From Variovorax paradoxus (GTDB lineage: Bacteria; Pseudomonadota; Gammaproteobacteria; Burkholderiales; Burkholderiaceae_C), in contig NZ_JAGGNW010000010.1 in NCBI RefSeq assembly GCF_018614875.1, positions 248,001 to 312,000 of the forward strand: 64,000 bases of DNA, in the 5' to 3' direction. The notes under the pieces are model-generated. The model worked only from the letters and a program-made list of their open reading frames with translations, searched no databases and was not told the origin of the DNA. Below are positions 37,262 to 45,903 of the stretch, in pieces (positions within the stretch are counted from its first letter, which is position 1; each line of letters opens with the position of its first letter). Made by a program: the position numbers and the translations under genes.

Positions 37262-38326
37262 ATGACCATCCAGACCGACGACTTCGCGCCCGCTCCCCCA
37301 CGCGTGGTGTCCGCCGCCCCCGCTTCGCCCCAGGAAGAGGCCATCGAGCGGGCGCTGCGCCCCAAGCTGCTCGACGAATACGTCGGCCAGGCCAAGGTGC
37401 GCGAGCAGCTCGAGATCTTCATCGGCGCGGCGCGCAAGCGCAAGGAAGCGCTCGACCACGTGTTGCTGTTCGGCCCGCCCGGCCTCGGCAAGACCACGCT
37501 GTCGCACATCATCGCGGCCGAGCTGGGCGTCAACCTGCGCCAGACCTCCGGCCCCGTGCTCGAAAAGCCCAAGGACCTGGCGGCGCTGCTGACCAACCTG
37601 GAGCCGAACGATGTGCTCTTCATCGACGAGATCCACCGCCTGAGCCCGGTCGTCGAAGAAATTCTGTACCCCGCGCTGGAGGACTACCAGATCGACATCA
37701 TGATCGGCGAGGGCCCCGCGGCGCGCAGCATCAAGCTTGACCTGCAGCCCTTCACGCTGGTGGGCGCCACCACCCGCGCCGGCATGCTGACCAACCCGCT
37801 GCGCGACCGCTTCGGCATCGTCGCGCGGCTGGAGTTCTACACGCCCGAGGAGCTGGCGCTGATCGTGACCCGCAGTGCCCGCCTGCTCAAGGTGGACACC
37901 GACGCGGCCGGCGGCTTCGAGATCGCCCGCCGTTCGCGCGGCACGCCCCGCATTGCCAACCGCCTGCTGCGCCGCGTGCGCGACTACGCCGAGGTGAAGG
38001 GCGACGGCCGCATCACCGAAGACATCGCGCACAAGGCGCTCGCCATGCTCGACGTCGATCCGCAGGGCTTCGACCTGATGGACCGCAAGCTGCTCGAAGC
38101 CGTGATCCATCGCTTCGACGGCGGTCCGGTGGGCCTGGACAACGTGGCGGCCAGCATCGGCGAGGAGCGCGACACCATCGAAGACGTGATCGAGCCCTAC
38201 CTGATCCAGCAGGGCTACCTGCAGCGCACCCCGCGCGGGCGCATCGCCACGCTGGCGGCCTACCGTCACCTGGGCGTGACGCCGCCTTCGAGCCGTTCCG
38301 ACGGACAAGACCTCTTTGGAATCTGA
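37262..38326 (+). CDS. ruvB: Holliday junction branch migration ATPase RuvB
   Basis: 354 residues, full length. It is the AAA+ motor that drives branch migration with RuvA. Walker A is GPPGLGKTT (near residues 71-79), Walker [12 protein letters not shown], and the C-terminal winged helix ends [10 protein letters not shown]. It is separated from ruvA (30039-30611) by the opposite-strand lipid operon, so the usual ruvAB co-transcription is lost. It is followed after 6 bp by the metal-exporter gene. Confidence 0.98.
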   Translation: MTIQTDDFAPAPPRVVSAAPASPQEEAIERALRPKLLDEYVGQAKVREQLEIFIGAARKRKEALDHVLLFGPPGLGKTTLSHIIAAELGVNLRQTSGPVLEKPKDLAALLTNLEPNDVLFIDEIHRLSPVVEEILYPALEDYQIDIMIGEGPAARSIKLDLQPFTLVGATTRAGMLTNPLRDRFGIVARLEFYTPEELALIVTRSARLLKVDTDAAGGFEIARRSRGTPRIANRLLRRVRDYAEVKGDGRITEDIAHKALAMLDVDPQGFDLMDRKLLEAVIHRFDGGPVGLDNVAASIGEERDTIEDVIEPYLIQQGYLQRTPRGRIATLAAYRHLGVTPPSSRSDGQDLFGI

Positions 38327-38332
38327 AGACGT

Positions 38333-39286
38333 ATGCATACCCATGACCTGAGTGCCTGGCAGCACGACCATCATTTCGGCGCAGGCAACGAATCGGCCGA
38401 GCGCAGCACCCGCCTCGTGATGTGGATCACCGTCGCCGCGATGGTGGTCGAGATCGGCGCCGGCTGGTGGTTCAACTCGATGGCGCTGCTGGCCGACGGC
38501 TGGCACATGAGCTCGCACGCGCTGGCCATCGGCCTGAGCGCCTTCGCCTATGCGGCGGCGCGGCGCTACGCGCGCGATCCGCGCTTTGCCTTCGGCACCT
38601 GGAAGATCGAGGTGCTGGGCGGCTTCGCGAGCGCGCTGATGCTGCTCGGCGTCGCGGCGCTGATGGTGGTGGGCTCCGTCGAGCGGCTTTTCTCGCCGTC
38701 GGCCATCCACTACCGCGAAGCCGTGGCGGTGGCGGTGCTCGGGCTGGTGGTCAACCTGGTCTGCGCGCGGCTGCTGGGCTCGGCGCACCATCACGGGCAT
38801 GGGCACGACCATGGCCATGCGCACCATGACCACGACCATGGCCATGCGCACGGCCATGACCTGAACCTGCGTTCCGCCTACCTGCACGTGGTGGCCGATG
38901 CCGCCACCTCGGTGCTGGCCATCGCGGCGCTTCTGGGCGGCTGGTTCTTCGGCTGGGCCTGGCTCGATCCGGCAATGGGCATCGTCGGCGCGGCGCTGGT
39001 GGCTGTGTGGGCCAAGGGCCTGCTCAAGGAAACCGGCAGGGTGCTGCTCGACCGCGAGATGGACCATCCGGTCACGGCCGAGATCCGCGAAGGCGTGGAA
39101 ACCGCCCTGGCCGAATCGGAAACGCGCGTCGCCGACCTGCACGTCTGGCGCGTGGGCCGCGAAGCCTATGCCTGCGCGCTCACGGTGGTGACGCATTCCC
39201 CCACGCTCACGGCCGACGAGGTGCGCGCCTGCTTCTCGATGCACGAGGAAATCCGCCACTCGACAGTGGAAATCCAACGCTGTTGA
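38333..39286 (+). CDS. dmeF: CDF-family metal exporter, DmeF type
   Basis: 317 residues, six membrane helices. The N-terminus MHTHDLSAWQHDHHF is characteristic of DmeF, a Co(II)/Ni(II) exporter. Helix 2 carries MALLADGWHMSSHA and helix 5 YLHVVADAATS, with the metal-site His and Asp residues. A His-rich cytoplasmic loop (about residues 148-171: HHHGHGHDHGHAHHDHDHGH) separates helices 4 and 5. The usual regulator gene dmeR is not adjacent. The start is only 6 bp after ruvB, so it probably depends on ruvB transcription. Confidence 0.88.
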   Translation: MHTHDLSAWQHDHHFGAGNESAERSTRLVMWITVAAMVVEIGAGWWFNSMALLADGWHMSSHALAIGLSAFAYAAARRYARDPRFAFGTWKIEVLGGFASALMLLGVAALMVVGSVERLFSPSAIHYREAVAVAVLGLVVNLVCARLLGSAHHHGHGHDHGHAHHDHDHGHAHGHDLNLRSAYLHVVADAATSVLAIAALLGGWFFGWAWLDPAMGIVGAALVAVWAKGLLKETGRVLLDREMDHPVTAEIREGVETALAESETRVADLHVWRVGREAYACALTVVTHSPTLTADEVRACFSMHEEIRHSTVEIQRC

Positions 39287-39376
39287 GGACGCCCGCCGAA
39301 GCGCGGCCTTCGGCGTCACCGAAATGTCACGGGATCGCCATCGTGCGGTCACGCGCGGATGGGAGCCTACCCCTCC

Positions 39377-40246
39377 ATGCAACGCGACGATGCTTTCCTG
39401 CGCGCATGGCGCGACACCGCGACCCGGGCCCCTGATCCGGAGGACGACGATCTCGCGCGCCCGCCGCTGCGCTATCGCACCCTCTGGATCTCCGACCTGC
39501 ACCTGGGTACGCCCGGCTGCCAGGCGCGCGCGCTGCTCGACTTCCTCAAGCACACCGAGTGCGAGACCCTGTTCCTGGTCGGCGACATCATCGATGGCTG
39601 GCAGCTCAAGCGCCACTGGTACTGGCCGCAGGCGCACAACGACGTGATCCAGAAGCTGCTGCGCAAGGCGCGCAAGGGCACGCGCGTGATCTTCATCCCG
39701 GGCAACCACGACGAGTTCGCGCGCAAGTACCTGAACCACAACTTCGGCGGCATCGATGTGGCCGAGGAATGGATCCACGAGACCGCCGACGGCCGCAAGC
39801 TCTGGATCATCCACGGCGACCTGTTCGACGGCGTGATCCAGTGCGCCAAGTGGCTCGCGCATGTGGGCGATTCGCTCTACGAATTCACGCTCAAGCTCAA
39901 CCGCCACCTCAACTCGCTGCGCGCGCGCATGGGGCTGCCGTACTGGTCGCTTTCCAAGTACCTCAAGGGCAAGGTGAAGCGCGCCGTGAGCTACGTGGGC
40001 GACTTCGAGAGCGCCGTGGCGCGCGAGGCCCGCAAGCGCGGCGTGCAGGGCGTGGTCTGCGGCCACATCCACCATGCCGAGATGCGCGACATCGACGGCA
40101 TCCTCTATTGCAACGACGGCGACTGGGTCGAGAGCCTGACGGCGCTGGCCGAGCATGCCGACGGCACGCTGGAGATCATCGACTGGGCGCAGCACATGCC
40201 GGTGCCGGCGAAAGCGGGCGCTCAGAGCCAGCCCGTGGCGGCCTGA
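39377..40246 (+). CDS. UDP-2,3-diacylglucosamine diphosphatase-like metallophosphoesterase
   Basis: 289 residues of the calcineurin-like fold. The metal-site motifs occur in order: SDLHLGT, VGDIIDGW, PGNHDE, HGDLFDG and CGHIHHAEM. The spacing and the WYWPQAHNDV insert resemble LpxH-related enzymes of the YbbF/LpxH2 group, which act on lipid A precursors or similar pyrophosphates. ATG 39377 is taken because GGGAG lies upstream; an ATG at 39359 overlaps that site. True LpxH identity is uncertain because genomes of this group usually have a second homologue. Confidence 0.85.
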   Translation: MQRDDAFLRAWRDTATRAPDPEDDDLARPPLRYRTLWISDLHLGTPGCQARALLDFLKHTECETLFLVGDIIDGWQLKRHWYWPQAHNDVIQKLLRKARKGTRVIFIPGNHDEFARKYLNHNFGGIDVAEEWIHETADGRKLWIIHGDLFDGVIQCAKWLAHVGDSLYEFTLKLNRHLNSLRARMGLPYWSLSKYLKGKVKRAVSYVGDFESAVAREARKRGVQGVVCGHIHHAEMRDIDGILYCNDGDWVESLTALAEHADGTLEIIDWAQHMPVPAKAGAQSQPVAA

Positions 40247-40258
40247 ACCGGCATTGCC

Positions 40259-41554
40259 TCAGCGCCGCATCGTGTCGCGCTGCGTCAGGGGCGGGCTGTC
40301 GTTGCCCCATGACCCGCGAACGAAGGTGAGCACCGCGGCCACCTCGGCCGCATCGAGCACCTGCCCGAACGGCGGCATGCCGTAGGGCCGCGGATTGCCC
40401 GCGGTGGCGGGCAGGTAGCCGCCGTGTGCAATCACCTGGATCAGGTTCGTGGTCTGCGCCATGTTCACGGCGCGGTTGCCCGCCAGCGGCGGAAAGGCGC
40501 CGGGTGCGCCCTGGCCCTGGTCGCCGTGGCAATAGGCGCATTGCTGGTCGTAGATTTTTGCGCCGCGGGCCATGGTGCCGGCATCGCGGCGCGCGGGTGC
40601 AGCAGCGGCGGCGCGCGCGGGTGGCGCAGGTTGCTGCGCCGGAGCGCCGGGCAGGTCTTTGAGATAGCTGGCCATCGCGGCCAGGTCGGCCTCGCTCAGG
40701 TACTGCGTGCTGCGGAAGACGACGTCGGCCATCGGCCCCATGACCGAACCGCGCGGTGCGACGCCGCTCTTGAGCAGCGCCACCACGTCGGCCTTGGGCC
40801 AGTCGGCCACGCCGGCTTCGTGCGGGTCGGCAAGCGATGGCGCATACCAGTTCTCCACTGCGATCAGCCCGCCCGAGAGGCCCAGCTTCGCCTGCGTGGC
40901 GCCGAGCGAATCGCGGCTGCCGTGGCAGGCGATGCAATGGCCCAGCCCGCCGACCAGGTAGGCGCCGCGGTTCCATTCGGCCGGCTTGCCGGGGTTGGCC
41001 ACGAACGCCTCGGGCTTGAAGGAGAGCGCGCGCCAGACCGCCAGCGCGGCCTGCGTGCCGTAGGGAAAACGCAGCCGATGCGCCAGGTTGGGCGCCGGCG
41101 CGGGTGGCACGCTGCGCAGGTAGGCGTAGATCGCATCCGAGTCTTCGCGCGTCACCTGCGTGAAGTTCGGATACGGGAACGCGGGATACAGCAGGCGCCC
41201 ATCCTTGCTGCGGCCGTTGTGCATCGCGCGCCAGAAGTGCGCGCTGCTCCAACTGCCGATGCCCGTTCGAACGTCAGGCGTGAGATTGCTCGAATACACA
41301 GTGCCGAAGGGCGTCTCGATCGGCAGCCCGCCGGCATAGGGCTGGCCGCCGCGCGTGGTGTGGCAGCCGGCGCAGTTGCCGGCCAGCGCAAGGTAGCGCC
41401 CGCGTTCGACCTGCTGCGGCGTGGCGTCGAAGGCTTCGGCCTGTTCCGGCAGCGGGTCTTCGCCGCGCAGGTTCAATGCGACGATGCCGCCCGCCGCGGC
41501 GCCCAGCAGCAGCACCAGAACCAGCAGCGTCCAGCCGAGGTGTCGCATCTTCAT
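40259..41554 (-). CDS. Triheme cytochrome c
   Basis: 431 residues. An N-terminal signal/anchor helix (about 8-27) is followed by three cytochrome c domains with CAGCH (61-65), CIACH (about 207) and CAYCH (about 345). The order and spacing resemble the cytochrome subunit of membrane alcohol or gluconate dehydrogenases, but no flavin or quinoprotein dehydrogenase is next to it. An Ala/Pro linker (about 310-330) separates the last domain. It lies seven bases downstream of the diheme cytochrome gene, so the two are co-transcribed and probably exchange electrons in the periplasm. Confidence 0.88.
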   Translation of the reverse strand: MKMRHLGWTLLVLVLLLGAAAGGIVALNLRGEDPLPEQAEAFDATPQQVERGRYLALAGNCAGCHTTRGGQPYAGGLPIETPFGTVYSSNLTPDVRTGIGSWSSAHFWRAMHNGRSKDGRLLYPAFPYPNFTQVTREDSDAIYAYLRSVPPAPAPNLAHRLRFPYGTQAALAVWRALSFKPEAFVANPGKPAEWNRGAYLVGGLGHCIACHGSRDSLGATQAKLGLSGGLIAVENWYAPSLADPHEAGVADWPKADVVALLKSGVAPRGSVMGPMADVVFRSTQYLSEADLAAMASYLKDLPGAPAQQPAPPARAAAAAPARRDAGTMARGAKIYDQQCAYCHGDQGQGAPGAFPPLAGNRAVNMAQTTNLIQVIAHGGYLPATAGNPRPYGMPPFGQVLDAAEVAAVLTFVRGSWGNDSPPLTQRDTMRR

Positions 41555-41561
41555 CGGCGCC

Positions 41562-42299
41562 TCACTTCGGCATGCCGCCGCAGGGCATCGGCAGGGCGGC
41601 GGGCAGCGACAGGGCGGGCTTCGGATCGGCCGGCATCGGCTGCATCGCGAGCCAGCTGGCCACGGCGTTGATGTCCGCCGTGGTCATGCGGCGGCCGATG
41701 TCGGCCATGCAGTCGGGCGCCAGCGCATGCCGCTCGCTGGTGAGCCAGGCACCGAGTTGCGAAGACACATAGAGACGGGGCAGGCCGAGCAGCCCCGGGA
41801 TCGCCGGCTGCACGCCGGTGAGCGCGGCGCCGTGGCATTGCACGCAGGCCGGAATGCGACGTGCCGCGTCGCCCTCGAGCGCCAGCTGGCGGCCGCGCGC
41901 CAGCTGCGCGGGTGGCGCGTCGCTCATGGGCGAGACGGGCGGGTAGGGCAGGTCCAGGCCCGCGAAGTACTCGGCCATCTCCATCAGGTAGGCGTCGGAC
42001 AGGTGCTGCACCATGTAGCTCATGTCGGCGTTGAAGCGTCGACCGTCGCGAAAGCTCCGCAGCTGGTTGAACAGATAGCCCGCGGGCTTGCCGGAGAGGC
42101 GCGGGAAATAGCCGGCGTTGTTGCTGGCGCCTTCGCGCCCGTGGCAGGCAATGCAGGCGGCCACGCGCTGCTCGATGCCGTTGGCGGAGGACGCGGCCGG
42201 TGCGGCAGGCGTCGCCGCCATGGCGAAGATGGCGTGGCCGAGCAGCAGCGTCAGCAGCGATGCGATTCCGGCGAACCGGCGCGCGGCCTTCTTCCTCAT
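41562..42299 (-). CDS. Diheme c-type cytochrome (c4-like)
   Basis: 245 residues. A signal peptide of about 28 residues precedes two cytochrome domains with CIACH (49-53) and CVQCH (about 150). GYFPRLSGKPAGYLFNQLRSF is a typical c4-type heme-surround segment. It should carry electrons in the periplasm, together with the triheme partner downstream. ATG 42299 overlaps the stop of the DUF2970 gene (ATGA). Confidence 0.88.
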   Translation of the reverse strand: MRKKAARRFAGIASLLTLLLGHAIFAMAATPAAPAASSANGIEQRVAACIACHGREGASNNAGYFPRLSGKPAGYLFNQLRSFRDGRRFNADMSYMVQHLSDAYLMEMAEYFAGLDLPYPPVSPMSDAPPAQLARGRQLALEGDAARRIPACVQCHGAALTGVQPAIPGLLGLPRLYVSSQLGAWLTSERHALAPDCMADIGRRMTTADINAVASWLAMQPMPADPKPALSLPAALPMPCGGMPK

Positions 42300-42484
42300 G
42301 TGCCGGCCGCGAAGTGCGCCAGCGCCAGCAGCCCCGCAACGAGCAGCAGCACCGCGGCCAGCGCGACGCCGACGAGCGGCAGCAGCCCGAGCTGTGCGGT
42401 GCGCCGGTCGGCATCCGCGCGGCGGCCGCCCAGCCCGATGAAACTCCAGAGAACGGCGCGTACTGCGCGCATGAGATTGGACAT
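42296..42484 (-). CDS. DUF2970 small membrane protein
   Basis: 62 residues. MRAVRAVLWSFIGLGGRR is the conserved N-terminal part of DUF2970, and a single membrane helix follows (about residues 35-58). In betaproteobacteria this family is often found beside cytochrome or oxidase genes, but no function is known. It is the first gene of the three-gene cytochrome unit and overlaps the next gene by four bases. Confidence 0.75.
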   Translation of the reverse strand: MSNLMRAVRAVLWSFIGLGGRRADADRRTAQLGLLPLVGVALAAVLLLVAGLLALAHFAAGT

Positions 42485-42582
42485 GCGCCGACTGTGCCGC
42501 AAGCGCAGTCAAAAAAACAGATGCAGATCCGAGCCAAATCACCGGCGCAGATAGAGTCCCCTTCAATGGAAACTGCCCTGCA

Positions 42583-44034
42583 ATGAAGCGCTACGAAGCC
42601 CTTGCCGCCGACATCGAGGCGTCGATCCGCCACGGCACGCTGAAGACCGGCGACCGCCTGCCCTCGGTGCGGCATACCGGCGCGAGCCGGGGCGTGAGCG
42701 CGTCCACCGTGTTCCAGGCGTACTACCTGCTGGAGGCGCGCGGGCTGGTGCGCGCGCGCGACCGCTCGGGCTATTACGTCACGGGCGGTGGGCTGCGCGA
42801 TGCCCCGCCCGAGGCCAACCTCACCTCGCGCCCGGCGGACGGGCCGAAGTCGCTCGCCGTGAGCGACCACGTGTTCGACATCCTCGAGGCCAGCATGTCG
42901 CGCAAAGTGGTTCCCTTCGGCTCGGCGTTTCCGAGCCCGCTGCTGTTTCCGCTCGCGCGGCTGGGCCAGTTCATGGCCGCGAGCGCGAAGTCGCTCGACC
43001 CATGGAGCACCGTGGACGACCTCACGCCCGGCAGCGCGGCACTGCGCCGGCAGATCGCGCTGCGCTACCTGGGCGACGGCATGCAGGTGGCGGCCGACGA
43101 AATCGTCGTCACCAACGGCGCGCTGGAGGCGCTCAACCTGTGCCTCGCGGCGGTCACGCGCCCTGGCGATTCGGTGATCGTCGAATCGCCCACCTTCTAT
43201 GCGGCCCTGCAGGCGCTGGAGCGCATGGGCCTGCGCGCGATCGAGGTGCCGACGCATCCCGGCGAAGGCATCGACCTGGCCGCGCTGGAGCTCGCCATTG
43301 CGGCCCACCAGCCCAAGGCCTGCTGGCTGATGACCACCTTCCAGAACCCGCTCGGCAGCCTGATGCCCGACGCGAAGAAGAAGGCCCTGGTGGAACTGCT
43401 CGCGCGGCATGCGCTGCCGCTGATCGAGGACGACGTGTACGCCGAGCTCTACTTCGGCGACCGGCGCCCGCCACCGGCCAAGGCCTTCGACACGCAGGGG
43501 CTCGTGCTGCACTGCTCGTCATTCTCGAAATGCCTCGCGCCGGGCTACCGCATCGGATGGACGGCGGCCGGGCGCTTCGCGCGCGCCGTGGCGCGGCTGA
43601 AGCTGACGACCACGCTCAGCACCTCGGTGCCCGCGCAACTCGCGCTGGCCTGCTATCTGGAAAAAGGCGGCCTCGACAAGCACCTGCGCAAGCTGCGCCA
43701 GGCCCTTGCCGTGCAGCAGGCAAGTTTCGCGCAGGCGGTGGGCCACTACTTTCCCGCGGGCACACGCGCCACGCGGCCGCTGGGCGGCTACTTCCTGTGG
43801 GTCGAGCTGCCGACGCACGTCGATGCGCTCGAGATCCATCGCAAGGCGCTGGAATTCGGCATCAGCGTGGCGCCGGGGCCGATCTTTTCGGCCACGCGCG
43901 GCTTCGCGCATTGCCTGCGTCTGAACTATGGGCATGCCTGGAACGCGCAGAGCGAAAAGGCGATGCTGACCCTGGGGCAGTTGGTGGCAGCGGCAGCAGC
44001 AGACAGCCCGCCGCGCGAGAAAATCGTTTCGTGA
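42583..44034 (+). CDS. MocR-type GntR/aminotransferase transcriptional regulator
   Basis: 483 residues. An N-terminal GntR winged helix (about 1-70; GDRLPSVRHTGASRGVSASTVF) is fused to a class I aminotransferase fold (about 95-475). The PLP lysine is in HCSSFSKCLAPGYRIGW, near residue 315. Members bind a PLP-linked effector and regulate amine, PLP or amino-acid genes. It is divergent from the DUF2970-cytochrome unit and coupled to alkB, so it may control either; the target is not shown by the sequence. Confidence 0.9.
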   Translation: MKRYEALAADIEASIRHGTLKTGDRLPSVRHTGASRGVSASTVFQAYYLLEARGLVRARDRSGYYVTGGGLRDAPPEANLTSRPADGPKSLAVSDHVFDILEASMSRKVVPFGSAFPSPLLFPLARLGQFMAASAKSLDPWSTVDDLTPGSAALRRQIALRYLGDGMQVAADEIVVTNGALEALNLCLAAVTRPGDSVIVESPTFYAALQALERMGLRAIEVPTHPGEGIDLAALELAIAAHQPKACWLMTTFQNPLGSLMPDAKKKALVELLARHALPLIEDDVYAELYFGDRRPPPAKAFDTQGLVLHCSSFSKCLAPGYRIGWTAAGRFARAVARLKLTTTLSTSVPAQLALACYLEKGGLDKHLRKLRQALAVQQASFAQAVGHYFPAGTRATRPLGGYFLWVELPTHVDALEIHRKALEFGISVAPGPIFSATRGFAHCLRLNYGHAWNAQSEKAMLTLGQLVAAAAADSPPREKIVS

Positions 44035-44690
44035 CCTTCGATCTTTTCTCCGATGCCCCCGACGCCGCGTTGCCGCGCGGCAAGGAGGCGATCGGGCCCG
44101 GCGCATTCGTCCTGCGCGGATTCGCGCTGCCCTTTGTCGACGAACTGCTGTCCGGGCTGCACGAGGTCGAGCAGCGCGCCGCGTTCCGCCATCTGGTCAC
44201 CCCCGGCGGCCTCACGATGTCGGTCGCGATGACCAATTGCGGTCGGCTCGGCTGGATCTCGGACCGGCGCGGCTATCGCTATGGCGAACACGATCCCGAA
44301 ACGGGTCTGCCCTGGCCGGCGATGCCGGCGGCTTTCGCGCGCCTGGCGCAGGCGTCGGCCGCCGAGGCGGGTTTCGACGGCTTCCAGCCCGATGCCTGCC
44401 TGGTGAATCGCTACGAACCCGGAACGCGCCTGTCGCTGCACCAGGACAAGGACGAGCGCGATTACGGCGCGCCCATCGTCTCGGTGTCGCTCGGCATGCC
44501 GGCGACGTTCCTCTTCGGCGGCCTCGCGCGCAGCGACAGGGCCGCGCGCATTCCGCTGGTGCACGGCGACGTGGTGGTGTGGGGCGGGCCGGATCGGCTG
44601 CGCTACCACGGTGTGCTGCCGCTGGAGGACCGGCCGCATGCGCTGCTGGGCAGCCGGCGCATCAATCTGACTTTTCGCAAAGCGGGATGA
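44031..44690 (+). CDS. alkB: Alpha-ketoglutarate-dependent DNA repair dioxygenase AlkB
   Basis: 219 residues, close to E. coli AlkB. The Fe(II) ligands are in LSLHQDKDERD (H-x-D) and LRYHGV (distal His); the 2-oxoglutarate Arg pair is in RRINLTFRK. PDACLVNRYEPG is the nucleotide-recognition lid strand. It reverses N1-methyladenine and N3-methylcytosine damage. The GTG start at 44031 overlaps the regulator's stop (GTGA), an unusual partner in place of ada. Confidence 0.95.
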   Translation: MTFDLFSDAPDAALPRGKEAIGPGAFVLRGFALPFVDELLSGLHEVEQRAAFRHLVTPGGLTMSVAMTNCGRLGWISDRRGYRYGEHDPETGLPWPAMPAAFARLAQASAAEAGFDGFQPDACLVNRYEPGTRLSLHQDKDERDYGAPIVSVSLGMPATFLFGGLARSDRAARIPLVHGDVVVWGGPDRLRYHGVLPLEDRPHALLGSRRINLTFRKAG

Positions 44691-44987
44691 AGCGGCCGCT
44701 CAAGTCAAACTGATGACTTGTTCCTTTTTTCTGTGCACAACTCTGTGGGTTGTCTGAGGACCGGGGTCGCCGGAGCCAGCATTGACGGGGGTTGGGACTA
44801 GGTTGCCTGCGGAATGGGCAGGGGCGGAGCGGTGGAAAAACGCGGGGCGCCTGGAACGGATGTCTCGAAAAAGCGAGCCGAATTCGTGACATACATCACG
44901 CTTGAGCGAAAGGACTCGATTTCATGGGAGCCCCCCAAGGATCTGTCGGAAAGCACTGCGCGCCGCTCCCGTCCACCGCGGAAGAGA
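44691..44987. other. Intergenic region without a recognisable gene
   Basis: 297 bp between alkB and the NIPSNAP gene. Base composition drops towards the right. A short stretch, CTGTGCACAACTCTGTGGG, has DnaA-box-like words, but no cluster of true DnaA boxes is present. No open frame has homologues I recognise. Confidence 0.5.
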
Positions 44988-45314
44988 CTATTTCGCAGGC
45001 GAGAAAGAGGTTGGTGCCAAGAACGAGTTGTCCATCTTCGCAACAATCGGTCCGGCTGCCTCGCTCGCCTTTCTGACCTCGACCCATTCGGGATCGACGA
45101 CGAACTTGCCCCATTTGGCCTCACGATCGGCCAGGCTCTCCCAGAGAAGCATGTAGGTCAGCGCGTTGCTGTCAGGTCCGACTGCAGTCGTCCAATATCC
45201 GAGCTGACGAATTCCCAGCCGATTCCAGATGCCCACGGTGTGATCCCGAAATCTGGCAAGAACCTCGGGTAGCCGGCCAGGCATTGCGGTATAGACGCGT
45301 AGTTCGTAGATCAT
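44988..45314 (-). CDS. NIPSNAP family protein
   Basis: 108 residues with a ferredoxin-like alpha/beta barrel. MIYELRVYTAMPGRLPEVLARF and GYWTTAVGP are the standard NIPSNAP opening, and LTYMLLWESLADREAKW the second conserved block. Function unknown; homologues often sit beside catabolic dehydrogenases. The flanking DNA is lower in GC than the rest of the window, and a dehydrogenase remnant lies just upstream, so this may be the surviving member of a transferred pair. Confidence 0.8.
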   Translation of the reverse strand: MIYELRVYTAMPGRLPEVLARFRDHTVGIWNRLGIRQLGYWTTAVGPDSNALTYMLLWESLADREAKWGKFVVDPEWVEVRKASEAAGPIVAKMDNSFLAPTSFSPAK

Positions 45315-45319
45315 CGACC

Positions 45320-45568
45320 TCAGTCCTGAAAAGATTGTTGCGAGTTGACGGGGTGGCGGCGTGACCGCCAAGCACACATTGTGCTGCCAGAGGTCCATCC
45401 GCCGTCAAAGGAGATGGTCTGCCCATGCGAAAGCCGCGCTCGCCTCAATAAAGAATCTGGGCCAACGGCAGCAAGGCTGCGCATGAACTGACGGAACAGG
45501 GTCGCGCAGCAGCAAATGTCGCTCGCCTGGCGGCGTGAAGGCGCGGCTACTGGTGCATGGCTGCACAA
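45320..45568 (-). pseudogene. Remnant of a short-chain dehydrogenase/reductase C-terminus
   Basis: On the minus strand, 45379-45427 reads HGQTISFDGGWTSGSTM, the usual end of an SDR-family enzyme (normally G-Q-x-I-x-x-D-G-G). The sequence upstream does not continue as an SDR in one frame, and the frame runs on past the normal end. Only this tail survives recognisably. Confidence 0.45.
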
Positions 45569-45610
45569 TGCCTCGGAAGCACCCCGACTGATGCGGGAGC
45601 AAGCGCAATG

Positions 45611-45648
45611 AAAAAAGCCCCAAGTAGTTGATTTACTTAGGGCTTTTT
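45611..45648. terminator. Terminator downstream of tRNA-Met
   Basis: AAAAAGCCC-C-AAGTA (45612-45626), loop GTTGATT, TACTT-A-GGGCTTTTT (45634-45648). It has T-runs in both directions, so it can act bidirectionally. It lies 30 bp past the tRNA 3' end. Confidence 0.88.
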
Positions 45649-45679
45649 AAGCTTCAGCGAGCGATCGCGGAAGCAGTGT

Positions 45680-45756
45680 TGGTGGCTCTTCACGGACTCG
45701 AACCGCGGACCTGTGGATTATGATTCCATCGCTCTAACCGACTGAGCTAAAGAGCC
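45680..45756 (-). tRNA. tRNA-Met (CAU)
   Basis: A 77-nt cloverleaf with encoded CCA. The acceptor stem is GGCTCTT/AAGAGCC, the D arm GCTC...GAGC, the anticodon loop ATCATAA with CAT at 34-36, and the T loop GGTTCGAGTCC. The 1-72 pair is intact, so it is not initiator tRNA. An elongator Met is most likely; tRNA-Ile2, whose CAT anticodon is modified to lysidine, cannot be excluded by the anticodon alone. Confidence 0.93.
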
Positions 45757-45759
45757 GTT

Positions 45760-45777
45760 CGGCACAGTTTTGTGCCG
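45760..45777 (-). other. Hairpin in the 5' leader of tRNA-Met
   Basis: A perfect 7-bp inverted repeat, CGGCACA (45760-45766)/TGTGCCG (45771-45777), lies between the predicted transcription start and the tRNA 5' end. Confidence 0.5.
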
Positions 45778-45785
45778 AGCCCAAA

Positions 45786-45816
45786 ATTATAGCGCACGCC
45801 GCGGGCCCCGAATCAA
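45786..45816 (-). promoter_or_regulatory. Promoter of tRNA-Met
   Basis: On the minus strand a perfect TATAAT (45791-45786) is preceded, after 19 bp, by TTGATT (45816-45811). The start would be near 45779, just upstream of the leader hairpin. Confidence 0.6.
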
Positions 45817-45903
45817 GCCCGGCGCACCGGATGCGGTGTCTTTTTGCGAAGGCCAACCCCGAAGCCGCCCGCCGTCCGTACAACCCCGGGTGAAAATCCG
45901 CCG

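Noticed and set aside
38770..38860. The CATG/CACC-rich tract in dmeF as a tandem DNA repeat
   Set aside because: It encodes the His-rich loop normal for CDF exporters; codons vary and the tract is in frame.
42296..42566. Upstream extension of the diheme cytochrome frame to 42566
   Set aside because: The extension has no signal peptide and covers the DUF2970 gene; the ATG at 42299 begins a proper signal sequence.
44711..44755. DnaA-box-like words suggesting an origin
   Set aside because: Only one or two imperfect matches, no AT-rich stretch, and no dnaA or dnaN nearby.
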